Assembly: GCA_964581505.1 (NCBI GenBank)
Contig: CAZOOR010000007.1
Location: 1-64,000, forward strand
DNA from: CAZOOR01 sp964581505
Lineage (GTDB): Bacteria; Bacteroidota; Ignavibacteria; Kapaibacteriales; UBA2268
Length of the DNA: 64,000 bases
Direction of reading: 5' to 3'
The notes under the pieces were generated by a model that saw only the letters and a list, made by a program, of their open reading frames with translations, did no database searches and had not been told where the DNA came from. Below, piece by piece: positions 35,924 to 45,613 of the stretch (positions within the stretch are counted from its first letter, which is position 1; the number at the start of each line of letters is the position of its first letter). The translations under genes were made by a program, and so were the position numbers.

Positions 35924-38053
35924 TTACTCTTCTTCTGCCTGACTCTTGAACTTTTCGATTAATTCCATCTGAACGTTGGCAGGAATAACCTGATACTGGT
36001 CGAATTCCGAGATGAAACTTGCTCTTGCCTGTGTCATTGAACGCAATGCAGTTGCGTATTTATCCAATTCTGCCATAGGCATCTTGGCATTAACCGTCTG
36101 GTATCTGCCTTCTGCATCAATGCCGAGTATAAGAGCGCGGCGTGTAGGCAAATCGCTCATAATATCGCCGACAAATTCTTCGGGTACTCTAATTTTCACA
36201 GTATAAACAGGTTCGAGTACTTTCGGGTCTGCTTTGTGGAAAATATCTTTGAATACCATCATACCAGCCGTTTTGAATGCCGCTTCATTTGAATCGACCG
36301 GATGCATTTTGCCGTCATAAATATAGATACGAATATCGCGAACATAAGAACCTGTAAGAGGTCCGTTCTGCATTTTATCCATAATACCTTTTAGGATAGC
36401 AGGTAGGAATCTTTGGTCAATCACACCACCGACAATACAATTAACAAATTCAAGTTTGCCGCCCCAGTCGAGGTCGTGCATATCTTTTCCGCGAACGTTG
36501 ACGTCTGTGGCATAGGGGGCATCTTCATGCCAAGGTTCAATCATCATATGAACTTCTGCGAACTGCCCTGCGCCGCCGGATTGTTTTTTATGGCGGTACA
36601 TACCGCGTACTTGCTTGCGTATTGTTTCTCTATACGGAACTTTCGGCTCAATGAAATCTGTCATTACTTTGTAGCGATTTTCCAGACGCCATTTTGCGGC
36701 GGCAAGATGAAGCTCGCCCTGTGCATGAACAATCATTTGACGCAATTCGGGAGAATGCTCAATAATAAGAGTCGGGTCTTCCTGATGTAATGCGTGCAAT
36801 GCCATACCGACTTTTTCTTCTTCACCCTTTGTCTTCGGAACAATTGCCATTCTAATCTTCGAATTGGGATAATCAATCTTCTTGAAACTGACATCATAGC
36901 CCTTTTCGTGTAGAGTATCATTGACGTGAGTACTTTTCAATTTAACCGTAGCACCAATATCTCCGGCTTTCAATTCATTGACTTCAAAACGATTCTTGCC
37001 TCTTACGCAGAAAAGCTGATTAATGCGTTCTGTTGCTACCGAATCATGATTGATGAGGTCAAGTCCCGAATGTATCGTACCTGAAATCACCTTGAAGAAA
37101 GTCATATCGCCGAGATGTGCTTCCGATGACATTTTAAATACAAATAATGATGCTTTATCGGAAGGTATCGGCTTAATGAATTTGTCATCGCTTGTTTCTT
37201 TTCCGGGTGTTTCGTCTGCCGCAGGAACAACGTCCCGAACAAATTCAAGTATTCTGTCCGTACCCATATTATTTTTAGAAACTGCACAGAGTACAGGGAA
37301 AATCTGGCGAGTTAAGAAAGCATTATGAAAACCTTTTAGCAATTCCTCATCTGTCAATGAACCTTCGTCAAAGTATTTCATCATCAATTCTTCGTCTGTT
37401 TCGGCGATAGAATCAATCAGTTCACTTCTATATGCTTCGACTTTCTCTTTTTCCGAATCGGGAATATCTTTCTTTGTAGGCTCACCGCCATCAGCCGGAT
37501 ATTCATAAAGAGCCATATTTAATATATCGATAATTGAGTTAAAGCCGGCTCCTGCTTTCAAAGGATATTCAATAAGTGTTACTTTCTTTGATAGGACTTC
37601 CTTTGCACCCGCAATGGCATCATCAAAGTTGGCTTGGTCAACATCTAATTTATTAACAACAAAGAAAACGGGAATGTTGTTCTTTTCGGAATATTTCCAA
37701 GCGTTTTCCGTTCCAACTTCAACGCCCGTCTGTGCATTCAGTGCAATGATACCCGTACCGACAACATTAGAGGCGGCAATCATCTCGCCTACATAATCAT
37801 CATAGCCGGGAGTATCCAATATATTTATTTTCAGATTATTCCATTCGGTGAAAAGAATTGAAGAATGAATTGAACAACCACGCTCGTGTTCCAATTCGTT
37901 GAAATCGGATTGTGTGTTTTGTTCTTCGACAACACCGCGGCGGTTTATTGCTCCGGTATGGAAAAGAATTGCTTCAGCCAATGTGGTCTTGCCGCTTCCG
38001 GCGTGTCCCATTATGGCTATGTTTCGTATGTCTTTTGGCTCATAAACTTTCAT
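35924..38053 (-). CDS. Elongation factor G-like translational GTPase (FusA2-type paralogue)
   Basis: The 709-residue protein has all EF-G domains. G1 is GHAGSGKT (about residues 16-23), G3 is DTPGYDDY (about 79-86) and G4 is NKLD (about 133-136). The switch I region is diverged, ERGCSIHSS instead of the canonical RGITI. Domain IV has KKQSGGAGQFAEVHMMIEP, and domain V is close to the C-terminus. The changes match the EF-G2/FusA2 group rather than the essential translocase, which should lie elsewhere. Role: a GTPase on the ribosome of uncertain task. It is transcribed alone and ends at a hairpin terminator. Confidence 0.86.
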   Translation of the reverse strand: MKVYEPKDIRNIAIMGHAGSGKTTLAEAILFHTGAINRRGVVEEQNTQSDFNELEHERGCSIHSSILFTEWNNLKINILDTPGYDDYVGEMIAASNVVGTGIIALNAQTGVEVGTENAWKYSEKNNIPVFFVVNKLDVDQANFDDAIAGAKEVLSKKVTLIEYPLKAGAGFNSIIDILNMALYEYPADGGEPTKKDIPDSEKEKVEAYRSELIDSIAETDEELMMKYFDEGSLTDEELLKGFHNAFLTRQIFPVLCAVSKNNMGTDRILEFVRDVVPAADETPGKETSDDKFIKPIPSDKASLFVFKMSSEAHLGDMTFFKVISGTIHSGLDLINHDSVATERINQLFCVRGKNRFEVNELKAGDIGATVKLKSTHVNDTLHEKGYDVSFKKIDYPNSKIRMAIVPKTKGEEEKVGMALHALHQEDPTLIIEHSPELRQMIVHAQGELHLAAAKWRLENRYKVMTDFIEPKVPYRETIRKQVRGMYRHKKQSGGAGQFAEVHMMIEPWHEDAPYATDVNVRGKDMHDLDWGGKLEFVNCIVGGVIDQRFLPAILKGIMDKMQNGPLTGSYVRDIRIYIYDGKMHPVDSNEAAFKTAGMMVFKDIFHKADPKVLEPVYTVKIRVPEEFVGDIMSDLPTRRALILGIDAEGRYQTVNAKMPMAELDKYATALRSMTQARASFISEFDQYQVIPANVQMELIEKFKSQAEEE

Positions 38054-38202
38054 TTAAAAACTCCGTGGATAAGTACTTTTAATTATTATAATGATTTAGT
38101 TCCAATTTTTTAAAGATTTGCAAAATACCGAATTCGTTTGAATTATTGAAATTTTTTTTTATTTTCATAAAAATATTATTTGTAACAAATGAATAAACAT
38201 TG

Positions 38203-39477
38203 ATGAATTTAAGAAATAGTTTTGAAATAATTACTCATAAATTGGATAACGGACTTCAAATTGTTTTGGTTCCAAAGAATGACGCTGAAATTATTAGTAT
38301 GAATATTGCATACAAAGTCGGTGCAAAAAACGAGCTGAAAGGTAAAACCGGTATGGCTCATCTTTTCGAGCATTTGATGTTCGAGGGTTCTAAGAATGTA
38401 CCAAAAGGTGAGTTTGATAAGATTTGTTCGCTTGCCGGTGGTACAAATAATGCTTATACAAGCTATGACTATACGGCTTATACTATGACTGTACCTTCTA
38501 ATCAGTTGGAACTTGCCCTCTGGCTCGAATCCGACAGAATGCTCGAATTTGCAGTAACGGAAGAAGCAATGGAAACACAGAAAAAAGTTGTTTCCGAAGA
38601 AATCAGGCAGACTGTATTCGACCGCCCATACGGAAAATGGCGTGAGTTGCTGGCTACTCATTCATTTACTGGTGATTGCTCTTACTCTTGGGAAGTCCAC
38701 GGTTCAATTAACGATGTGCTTAGTGTTGAACTCGACTACCTGAAAGATTTTTTTCAAATGTATTATCGCCCCGGTAATGCAATATTGACTTTAAGCGGTA
38801 AATTTGAAAAAGATAATGCTATTGCACTAATTGAAAAGTATTTTGCTAAAATTGAAAATAAAACTACTGACAGCCGCCGTCCTATATTTAATAAAAATAT
38901 GCTTCGCAATGGTGGCTATGCCTCTTTCAAAGATGCTGTACCCCTACCGGCTACTTTCATTAATTTTCATATTCCCGATATGCTTGATGATAGGATATTA
39001 GTTGCAAATATTATTTCACAAATTGCCACTCAGGGGCGAAGTTCCAGACTCTATTCCGACTTAGTCGAGCGGAAACAAATGGCATCGTCTCTCGGCTCTT
39101 ATGTTGATGAAAGGGAATATACTTCCTTGCTCACTTTTTACGGAATTACTTCCGAACCTACTATTGATATAAATTTATTGAAAGCGGAAATGTTGGGAAT
39201 TATTGCAAAATTTGCGGACGAACCGGTACAAGAGTTTGAATTGCAAAGGGCTGTCAATCAGTTATCTATGCAAGTGGCTAACGAGATACAGTACTCATCG
39301 GGGCTTGCTGATATTGCTTCCTCATATTTACTTTTCTCTGATGATTTGGAGCGGATTTACGGTATATTGGAACGATACAAAAAGATTACTCCCGAAGACA
39401 TTCGGGCATTTGCAAATGACTTCCTCGTTGCCAATTCGGAAATTGTTATTGACTGTCTGCCGGAGGGAATAAGTTAA
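38203..39477 (+). CDS. M16-family zinc metalloprotease
   Basis: The ATG at 38203 gives 424 residues; a TTG lies just before it. The inverted zinc motif HLFEH (residues 53-57) is complete: His53 and His57 bind zinc and Glu56 is the catalytic base. The distal glutamate is in KKVVSEEIRQT near residue 130. The later segments form the second, inactive domain of the M16B layout. No signal peptide is visible, so it may be cytoplasmic or exported by another route. It is divergent from the EF-G-like gene and abuts folP end to end with no gap. Confidence 0.92.
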   Translation: MNLRNSFEIITHKLDNGLQIVLVPKNDAEIISMNIAYKVGAKNELKGKTGMAHLFEHLMFEGSKNVPKGEFDKICSLAGGTNNAYTSYDYTAYTMTVPSNQLELALWLESDRMLEFAVTEEAMETQKKVVSEEIRQTVFDRPYGKWRELLATHSFTGDCSYSWEVHGSINDVLSVELDYLKDFFQMYYRPGNAILTLSGKFEKDNAIALIEKYFAKIENKTTDSRRPIFNKNMLRNGGYASFKDAVPLPATFINFHIPDMLDDRILVANIISQIATQGRSSRLYSDLVERKQMASSLGSYVDEREYTSLLTFYGITSEPTIDINLLKAEMLGIIAKFADEPVQEFELQRAVNQLSMQVANEIQYSSGLADIASSYLLFSDDLERIYGILERYKKITPEDIRAFANDFLVANSEIVIDCLPEGIS

Positions 39478-40293
39478 TCAAAGTATTGATTCATTTAGTT
39501 GCTTCAGCATACTCAAGAGCTTTACATTGTGTACCCTAATTACGTCAATTTTGTTTCGCAACAAAATGGAATGAACTAAGGCTGTTGCAGTATCGCGCTC
39601 AGCTGGTTTGTCAATTCCCAGTAATGCACCGAGGAATGATTTACGTGATAAGCCCAGCAATAGCTTGGCGTTGATATTTGTGAATACATCAATATTTTGC
39701 AATAAACTTAGATTATGTTCAAGTGTTTTGCCAAAACCAATTCCTACATCAATATAAATATCATTGACACCGGCTCCTTTTGCAATTTCGGTTTTCCGTT
39801 CTAAAAAATCATATACTTCATTTACCACATTGTAATAGACGGGGTTTTGCTGCATTGTTTGCGGAGTGCCGTTGATGTGCATAATAACAAGAGCAACAGA
39901 GTGAGCGGCGGCAAGTCCCGCAATTCTCTCATCAAATTCAAGCCCGCTTATGTCATTAATAATACTCGCTCCGGAATCAACTGCCGCAGAGGCAACATCA
40001 TATTTAGTTGTGTCAATAGAAATTAAACAATCCGGCACAAGTCGCATTATTTCCTTGATTACAGGAACGACTCGTTTAATTTCATCTTCCGCAGAGACGG
40101 GCTTTGCACCCGGGCGGGAGCTTTCGCCGCCTATATCAATTATATCAGCCCCATCTTCAATCAAAGTAAGTGCTTGTTTTACGGCATCGTCCCTATTGTA
40201 ATAATTACCGCCGTCAGAAAATGAATCCGGCGTTACATTGACTATACCCATTATTTTAGGGAATTTGTTAAAATCTTTTTGCATAACCGTCAT
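39478..40293 (-). CDS. folP: Dihydropteroate synthase
   Basis: The 271-residue enzyme joins p-aminobenzoate to dihydropterin pyrophosphate in folate synthesis and is the sulfonamide target. Signatures are IMGIVNVTPDSFSDGG (about residues 14-29), DIGGESSRPGA (near 57-67), SIDTTKYDVA, INDISGLE and VGIGFGKTLEHN. The ATG at 40293 overlaps the upstream Lon-N-type gene by 26 bases; an in-frame ATG at 40284 is possible. The two are translationally linked. It abuts the M16 protease stop. Length is normal. Confidence 0.96.
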   Translation of the reverse strand: MTVMQKDFNKFPKIMGIVNVTPDSFSDGGNYYNRDDAVKQALTLIEDGADIIDIGGESSRPGAKPVSAEDEIKRVVPVIKEIMRLVPDCLISIDTTKYDVASAAVDSGASIINDISGLEFDERIAGLAAAHSVALVIMHINGTPQTMQQNPVYYNVVNEVYDFLERKTEIAKGAGVNDIYIDVGIGFGKTLEHNLSLLQNIDVFTNINAKLLLGLSRKSFLGALLGIDKPAERDTATALVHSILLRNKIDVIRVHNVKLLSMLKQLNESIL

Positions 40294-40888
40294 TTTTAAT
40301 TAATTGATGTATTGTCTCGGACTGTCTCAACATTGGTTCTACATCTCTCAAATGTTCACGCAAATATTCCAGCCGCTTTTGCTCCGAATTCAGATTGAGC
40401 AAATGATATTTTTGTTTAATACTCATTCCTGATTTTTCTGCAAAGAAGTAGGAGGGAGTAACAGTGTAAAACATTGTAGCATCTACTTTTTTTAGCCCTA
40501 ATGATTTTACTTCTTTTGCAATTTTATTGAACAACAGAATACATTCCTCCAATAAGCCGGCATCGGGATATATAAAATCTTCATCAATCAAATCGACATC
40601 GGCAAGCATATATTCGCGTGGCGAAATTGATGTTACTTTAAGTGTATATCTCTTAATACCCCGAACGAAAATATCCATTTTCCCGTTAGGATAGCGCTTC
40701 AGTACTTCAATTACTTTTGCAGTGCAACCCGTTTCCATAATTTTACCGGCAATAATGGGGTTAATTCCAAAGTGTGTATCGTTCTCAATACAATCGTTCA
40801 CAAGATTCTTATATCTTGTCTCAAATATATGAAGGCGGAATACAGACTCCGGAAACAATACTATGCTCAATGGAAAAAGCGCTAACAT
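40268..40888 (-). CDS. Lon N-terminal (LONB) domain protein
   Basis: The 206-residue protein begins ALFPLSIVLFPESVFRLHIFETRYKN in segments typical of the Lon substrate-binding domain (PF02190), followed by an FGI segment. A helical C-terminal extension follows (about residues 125-206). There is no ATPase or protease domain, so it is a stand-alone substrate-binding module. Such proteins are widespread but of unknown role. The stop overlaps the start of folP. It begins about 30 bases after the terminator that ends the sodB transcript. Confidence 0.85.
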   Translation of the reverse strand: MLALFPLSIVLFPESVFRLHIFETRYKNLVNDCIENDTHFGINPIIAGKIMETGCTAKVIEVLKRYPNGKMDIFVRGIKRYTLKVTSISPREYMLADVDLIDEDFIYPDAGLLEECILLFNKIAKEVKSLGLKKVDATMFYTVTPSYFFAEKSGMSIKQKYHLLNLNSEQKRLEYLREHLRDVEPMLRQSETIHQLIKNDGYAKRF

Positions 40889-40917
40889 TTCTGTTTGTTA
40901 AATAAATATAAAAACAA

Positions 40918-40971
40918 AAAGGTTGCCCGAAAACACAATCCATTTAGATTATTGAATTAGAGGCAACCTTT
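40918..40971 (-). terminator. Long-loop hairpin terminator after sodB
   Basis: A 10-bp perfect inverted repeat (AAAGGTTGCC at 40918-40927 and its complement at 40962-40971) flanks a 34-base AT-rich loop. Read leftward it is followed by TTGTTTTTATATT. It closes the SUF/sodB transcript 17 bases beyond the sodB stop. The long loop is unusual for a terminator. Confidence 0.68.
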
Positions 40972-40988
40972 CTAACTGATAAGCAAAA

Positions 40989-41564
40989 CTAAAACAATTT
41001 TGCCGCATTATCCCAATTGACAAGCTCCCAATACTTCTCGATAAATTTCGGGCGTGCATTGCGATAATCAATATAATAGGCATGCTCCCAAACGTCAATT
41101 GTTAGGAGTGCTTTCTTGCCCATTGTTAGCGGAGTGCCGGCATTGCTTGCCTGTACGATTTCCAATTTGCCATCATTATTTTTGACCAGCCAAGCCCAGC
41201 CCGAGCCGAATAAAGTAGCGGCGGCTGTTGAGAATTTACTCTTAAACTCATCAAAAGAGCCGAAGTCCTTTTCAATTCCGGCGAGCAAATCGCCTGTAGG
41301 CTTGCCGCCACCATTAGGTGAGAGGCTGTTCCAGAAAAAGGTATGATTCCAGGTCTGTGCCGCATTATTGAAAATGCCGCCATCAGCCTTCTTGATGATT
41401 GATTCCAAATCCATAGCGGCAAATTCTGTCCCGTCAATAAGTTTATTCAAATTATTAACATAAGCGGCGTGATGTTTGCCCCAATGATATTCCAATGTTT
41501 CTTCCGATATTATCGGTGCTAATGCGCCCTTGTCAAAAGGCAGTTCGGGAAGTTCAAATTTCAT
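40989..41564 (-). CDS. sodB: Superoxide dismutase, iron-type
   Basis: The 191-residue enzyme disproportionates superoxide to oxygen and hydrogen peroxide. The metal ligands are visible: His in YHWGKHHAAYVNNL (near residue 27), His in TWNHTFFW (near 74), and the DVWEHAYY motif (near 157). The FNNAAQTWNH segment with Gln beside the metal site favours Fe over Mn. There is no signal peptide, so it is cytoplasmic. It follows the A-type Fe-S carrier gene by 51 bases in the SUF operon direction and ends at a hairpin terminator. Placing oxidative defence with cluster assembly is coherent. Confidence 0.93.
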   Translation of the reverse strand: MKFELPELPFDKGALAPIISEETLEYHWGKHHAAYVNNLNKLIDGTEFAAMDLESIIKKADGGIFNNAAQTWNHTFFWNSLSPNGGGKPTGDLLAGIEKDFGSFDEFKSKFSTAAATLFGSGWAWLVKNNDGKLEIVQASNAGTPLTMGKKALLTIDVWEHAYYIDYRNARPKFIEKYWELVNWDNAAKLF

Positions 41565-41615
41565 TTTGAATCCTTTCCTTCTATATTTTGTAAAATAGTT
41601 GCGTAATTAATTGTA

Positions 41616-42011
41616 TTATCCGTGGCAACCGCAAGTATGGGCATTGTTCGGATTATTGAATACAAATCCGCTGCCGTCCGGTCCTTCCACAAAGTCGAGT
41701 GTTACACCCATTAAATAAAACAAACTTTTTGCATCAACTACAAGAATGACTTTGTCAGTCTGATATTTTCGGTCATTCTGTTCGTCAAGTTCGTTGTCAA
41801 ATCCGAGTGAGTAATTCATACCGGAGCAACCGCCGCCACGTGTGGCTATACGAAGAAAATAATCCTCGGGAACATTATTTTCTTTTCTGATTTTGCCTAT
41901 CATTTCCAATGCAGTGTGGGAAATGAAAATATCATCTTCCGGTTTTGCTCCGACTATACCTGTCGGTATTCTTTCTTTGCCGACAGAATCAACAATAATT
42001 GTATCAGTCAT
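41616..42011 (-). CDS. A-type iron-sulfur carrier (IscA/ErpA/SufA family)
   Basis: The 131-residue protein receives Fe-S clusters from the SUF scaffold and passes them to target enzymes. All three conserved cysteines are present: Cys in RGGGCSGMNYS (near residue 62) and the TCGCHG pair at the C-terminus (about 127 and 129). An N-terminal extension of about 25 residues precedes the domain. It lies in the SUF run, 38 bases after sufT. I leave the symbol blank because SufA, IscA and ErpA cannot be told apart by eye. Confidence 0.9.
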   Translation of the reverse strand: MTDTIIVDSVGKERIPTGIVGAKPEDDIFISHTALEMIGKIRKENNVPEDYFLRIATRGGGCSGMNYSLGFDNELDEQNDRKYQTDKVILVVDAKSLFYLMGVTLDFVEGPDGSGFVFNNPNNAHTCGCHG

Positions 42012-42049
42012 AATTTCCTTAAATTATAATAAAAAATCTATTTAAATAA

Positions 42050-42385
42050 TTAAAATAACCCCAATTCAAAACGAGCTTCTTCGCTCATCATACTTTGCTC
42101 CCAAGGTGGTTCGAAAGTTATTATTACTTTGGCATTCTGCACCTCGGGAATTAATTTTATTTTTTCTTCTACCTCGACCGGTAAACCTTCTGCCGCAGGG
42201 CAGTTCGGGGCAGTAAGAGTCATCAGAACAACAACTTCATTATTCGCTGTTATTTGTATATCGTATATTAATCCCAATTCCCAAATACTGACGGGAATTT
42301 CAGGGTCATAAACTGTCTTTATGACCTGTTCCACTTGGTCTCTTAATTGTTCCGTTTTAATATTTTTATTTTCTTCCATTGTCAT
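42050..42385 (-). CDS. sufT: SufT-like MIP18/DUF59 family Fe-S assembly factor
   Basis: The 111-residue protein has the DUF59 (MIP18) core YDPEIPVSIWELGLIYDI (near residues 27-44) and a conserved cysteine in LTAPNCPAAEG (near 70). PPWEQSMMSEEAR closes the domain. Members help mature Fe-S proteins, especially under high demand. Its ATG (42385) overlaps the sufU stop, so the two are translationally coupled. It is the usual neighbour of SufU in Bacteroidota-type operons. Confidence 0.9.
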   Translation of the reverse strand: MTMEENKNIKTEQLRDQVEQVIKTVYDPEIPVSIWELGLIYDIQITANNEVVVLMTLTAPNCPAAEGLPVEVEEKIKLIPEVQNAKVIITFEPPWEQSMMSEEARFELGLF

Positions 42386-42840
42386 TACACCGTAATTGCT
42401 TTTGCTTCTTCATTATTAATTGCATTCAATAAAGTATGCCAGGGTAGGCTTGCACATTTAATTCTTGACGGATATTCCCGCACTCCGGAAAATACAACAA
42501 GTTTTCCTACTTCATCGGCGGCAATCTCTGCATCAGGGTCTTTGGTAACTATTTCGTGGAACTCGTCAAATAGTTCCTTTGCTTCCTCTACTGTCTTACC
42601 CTTCACCATTGTTGTCATAATCGATGCTGATGCTTTTGATATTGCACAGCCTGTCCCCGCAAATTTCAAATCCTCTATCACACCGTCTTTAAGTACTAAT
42701 GTAATATTTACCTCGTCGCCGCATAGGGGGTTATGCCCCTCGGCATGATGTGAATATTCCTGCAATACTCCGAAATTCCTCGGGCTTTTATTGTGGTCTA
42801 ATATCACTTGTTTATATAAATCATCAAATTCTGTGTTCAT
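42385..42840 (-). CDS. sufU: SufU-type Fe-S scaffold / sulfur-transfer protein
   Basis: The ATG at 42840 gives 151 residues, with an in-frame start to 42873 adding a basic tail that is not typical. Three cysteines sit at the zinc site: NPLCGDE (near residue 40), GTGCAISKAS (near 65) and IKCASLPW (near 130). SufU accepts persulfide sulfur from SufS. The gene overlaps sufT and is separated from sufS by about 140 bases, enough for a secondary promoter. Confidence 0.92.
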   Translation of the reverse strand: MNTEFDDLYKQVILDHNKSPRNFGVLQEYSHHAEGHNPLCGDEVNITLVLKDGVIEDLKFAGTGCAISKASASIMTTMVKGKTVEEAKELFDEFHEIVTKDPDAEIAADEVGKLVVFSGVREYPSRIKCASLPWHTLLNAINNEEAKAITV

Positions 42841-42979
42841 CTTTTTTACTATTCTTTTACTAAAAAACTTCAAAGACTTTGACGAATACGTCTGTCAGTT
42901 CTTTTTAAATATTTCGTTTTTATCTAATATTTATTGTTCGTTACTAATTTTACATAGTTAATTAATAATGCTATTGAAA

Positions 42980-44233
42980 TCAGCCGAACATTTTAATCAC
43001 ATTATTAACGGCTGAAATAAAAATATCGACTTCTTCCTTTGTATTGTAGAATACAAAAGATGCACGAGATGTTGCAGGAATACCAAAATGACGCATCACC
43101 GGCTCGGTGCAATGTTGTCCCGTTCTAATTGCTATCCCCTCACGGTCAAGCAATGTCCCTACATCGTGCGGGTGTATATTATCAAAAACAAATGATAGAA
43201 CGCTGGATTTCTTGCGGGCTGTTCCAATAATACGAAGTTCGGGAATTTCATTAGCCGCCGCTGTTGCATAGTTCAGCAATTCATTTTCATATTTTGAAAT
43301 CTGTTCAAAACCAATTGTTTGAATATATCTAATGGCACTACCCAATCCGATTGCACCGGCTATATTGGGTGTACCCGCCTCAAATTTCCAAGGCAAGTCG
43401 TTATATGTTGTTTTTTCAAAGGATACGGAGCGTATCATATCGCCACCACCCTGATAGGGCGGCATAGCATCAAGTAATTCTTGCTTCCCGTACAGAACCC
43501 CTATTCCGGTCGGTGCATAGATTTTATGTCCCGAGAATACCAAAAAATCACAATCAAGTTTCTGGACATCTATGCTTATATGCTGTATGGACTGTGCTAC
43601 ATCAATCAAAGTACGGGCGCCGCTCGCTTTTGCTTTTCGTAAAATATACTCAATGTCATTAATTGTTCCGAGCGAGTTGGATACGTGGACTACTGATACA
43701 AATTTAGTTTTTTCATTCAGCATTTTGTCGAACTCATCAAGTAGTAAATCGCCGTTTTCGTCTATTGGAATTATCTTCAGCTTGCATTTTTTTTCTTCGC
43801 AAAGTAATTGCCAAGGGACAATATTTGAATGATGCTCCATTGCAGAAATAATTATTTCATCGCCTTCTTGCAAAAACTTCCTGCCATAAGTAGCAACAAC
43901 AAGATTGATGGCTTCGGTTGTTCCGCGTGTATAAATAATTTCCTTGACATTATTGGCATTAATAAATTCTTTGACAATCCTGCGGGCGCATTCATACTCC
44001 GTTGTTGCAGAGTCGCTCAAATAATGTACACCGCGATGGATATTGCTGTTTACATAGGAATAGTATGTGTTTAGCGTATCCAAAACAGGTTGGGGCTTTT
44101 GTGTTGTTGCCGCATTATCAAAATATATTAACGGTTTTCCGTAAACCGTTCTGCTCAATATTGGAAAATCTTTTCTGATACTCTCAATATCAAATGTCTT
44201 TTTTTCTGTTATTTCAAAAATCAATTTATCCAA
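42980..44233 (-). CDS. sufS: Cysteine desulfurase SufS
   Basis: The 417-residue PLP enzyme takes sulfur from cysteine for Fe-S cluster assembly. It has the PLP-lysine motif SGHKIYAPTG (near residue 235) and the active cysteine in RTGQHCTEP (near 373). EHHSNIVPWQ near 127 is typical of group II desulfurases. The length is normal. It lies between sufD and sufU in the operon, 18 bases after sufD. Confidence 0.96.
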   Translation of the reverse strand: MDKLIFEITEKKTFDIESIRKDFPILSRTVYGKPLIYFDNAATTQKPQPVLDTLNTYYSYVNSNIHRGVHYLSDSATTEYECARRIVKEFINANNVKEIIYTRGTTEAINLVVATYGRKFLQEGDEIIISAMEHHSNIVPWQLLCEEKKCKLKIIPIDENGDLLLDEFDKMLNEKTKFVSVVHVSNSLGTINDIEYILRKAKASGARTLIDVAQSIQHISIDVQKLDCDFLVFSGHKIYAPTGIGVLYGKQELLDAMPPYQGGGDMIRSVSFEKTTYNDLPWKFEAGTPNIAGAIGLGSAIRYIQTIGFEQISKYENELLNYATAAANEIPELRIIGTARKKSSVLSFVFDNIHPHDVGTLLDREGIAIRTGQHCTEPVMRHFGIPATSRASFVFYNTKEEVDIFISAVNNVIKMFG

Positions 44234-44251
44234 AATATCTCCGAATTCATA

Positions 44252-45607
44252 TTAATTATCATCATCATTCAAAGGGTTGATATCCGTTTCGCTAATGCCC
44301 AATCTTTCTGCTACGAAGCCCTTCAGACTTGTTCTCAATTCTTCGACTCCTATTCTATCAATAACGTCTGCGGCAAAAGCATTAAGCAATAACGACATTG
44401 CCTTATCTTTGCCAATGGCGCGGGCTTGTAAATAGAATAATGAATCCTCGTCAATAGAGCCGGAAGTTGCGCCGTGCGAGCATTGCACATCATCGGCGTA
44501 TATTTCCAACTGTGGTTTAGTGTGTATTGTTGCTTCATCTGTCAGCAATACATTCTTGTTCGATTGCTCCGATACTGTTTGTTGTGCATCGGGCATAACG
44601 AGTACTTTTCCGTCAAACACTGCTACGGCTTGTCCGCCTATTATCCCTTTGTATAATTGTGTACTGCTATTGTTAGCTAAAGAATGAACAACTTTTGTAT
44701 GATTATCTACAAAATCGTTCCCTTCGGGGAAATAGAAACCGTTCAAAATTGTTTTGCTTTGTTCGCCCCGATGTATGACTTTCAAATCGTTTCGTACAAA
44801 TTTACTTCGTAAGGTAATAACATTACTTTCAAAATTAGTTGCATCTTTTTGTACAACATTCGTTGTATTCAAATTATACAAATGCCCGCTTTCGTTTTGG
44901 AGTTGATAATAGCTTACCGCTCCTTGACAGCCAAGTGTGATTTCCGTTACGGAGTTCACAAAGCCTATATTATCGCCTATATATGCAGATGTCTCAATTA
45001 TTTTTATTTCCGATTTTTGGTCAGCAATAATAATATTCTTTATATTTACAAAAGGATTGAACGAACGTGTATCAATAATATGTAGTATCTGAACCGTTTC
45101 GGTAAGTTTCACATTTTCAGGAATATAAATAAATGCACCGTCCATTGAGAAAGCATTATTTAGATTGACAAATGCTTCTTCCGATTCGGAATAATCAAAT
45201 CCGATTAATTCCGCATACTTGTCGTTTTCACCTGCCGCATTCCGTAAACTACCGATAAATATATCATTATCGTGAGCCTTGATTTTAGAATGCTTTCTAC
45301 TGAAAAAACCATTCACAAACACAAGTAAATCGGAATTCCCATCACCAATTTTTAAACTATTAATTTTCTCATCGCTCAAGTCGTCTTCCGACTTTCCCAA
45401 TACAGGTTCAAAGTCATATTCCTCAATAAATCGCAAATCGGTATAACGCCATTCCTCGTTATTTTTAGAGGGGAAGCCCTGCTCGCCGAATAAAGCATAA
45501 GAGGCTTTTCTCTCGGAAAGCAAAGATAAGCTATCCGTACTCTCTGCGTTTTTTTCAATGAGTAGAAAAGCATTCTGTAATTTTGTCATCAAGTCGAATT
45601 TCATCAT
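44252..45607 (-). CDS. sufD: Fe-S assembly scaffold subunit SufD
   Basis: The 451-residue protein partners SufB in the SufBC2D scaffold that builds Fe-S clusters. The C-terminal beta-helix has FDGKVLVMPDAQQT and CSHGATSGSIDEDSLFYLQAR, the region that carries the SufD histidine near the cluster site. The N-terminal helical part is weakly conserved, as in other SufD. It starts seven bases after sufC, and 18 bases separate it from sufS. Confidence 0.94.
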   Translation of the reverse strand: MMKFDLMTKLQNAFLLIEKNAESTDSLSLLSERKASYALFGEQGFPSKNNEEWRYTDLRFIEEYDFEPVLGKSEDDLSDEKINSLKIGDGNSDLLVFVNGFFSRKHSKIKAHDNDIFIGSLRNAAGENDKYAELIGFDYSESEEAFVNLNNAFSMDGAFIYIPENVKLTETVQILHIIDTRSFNPFVNIKNIIIADQKSEIKIIETSAYIGDNIGFVNSVTEITLGCQGAVSYYQLQNESGHLYNLNTTNVVQKDATNFESNVITLRSKFVRNDLKVIHRGEQSKTILNGFYFPEGNDFVDNHTKVVHSLANNSSTQLYKGIIGGQAVAVFDGKVLVMPDAQQTVSEQSNKNVLLTDEATIHTKPQLEIYADDVQCSHGATSGSIDEDSLFYLQARAIGKDKAMSLLLNAFAADVIDRIGVEELRTSLKGFVAERLGISETDINPLNDDDN

Positions 45608-45613
45608 ATAGCC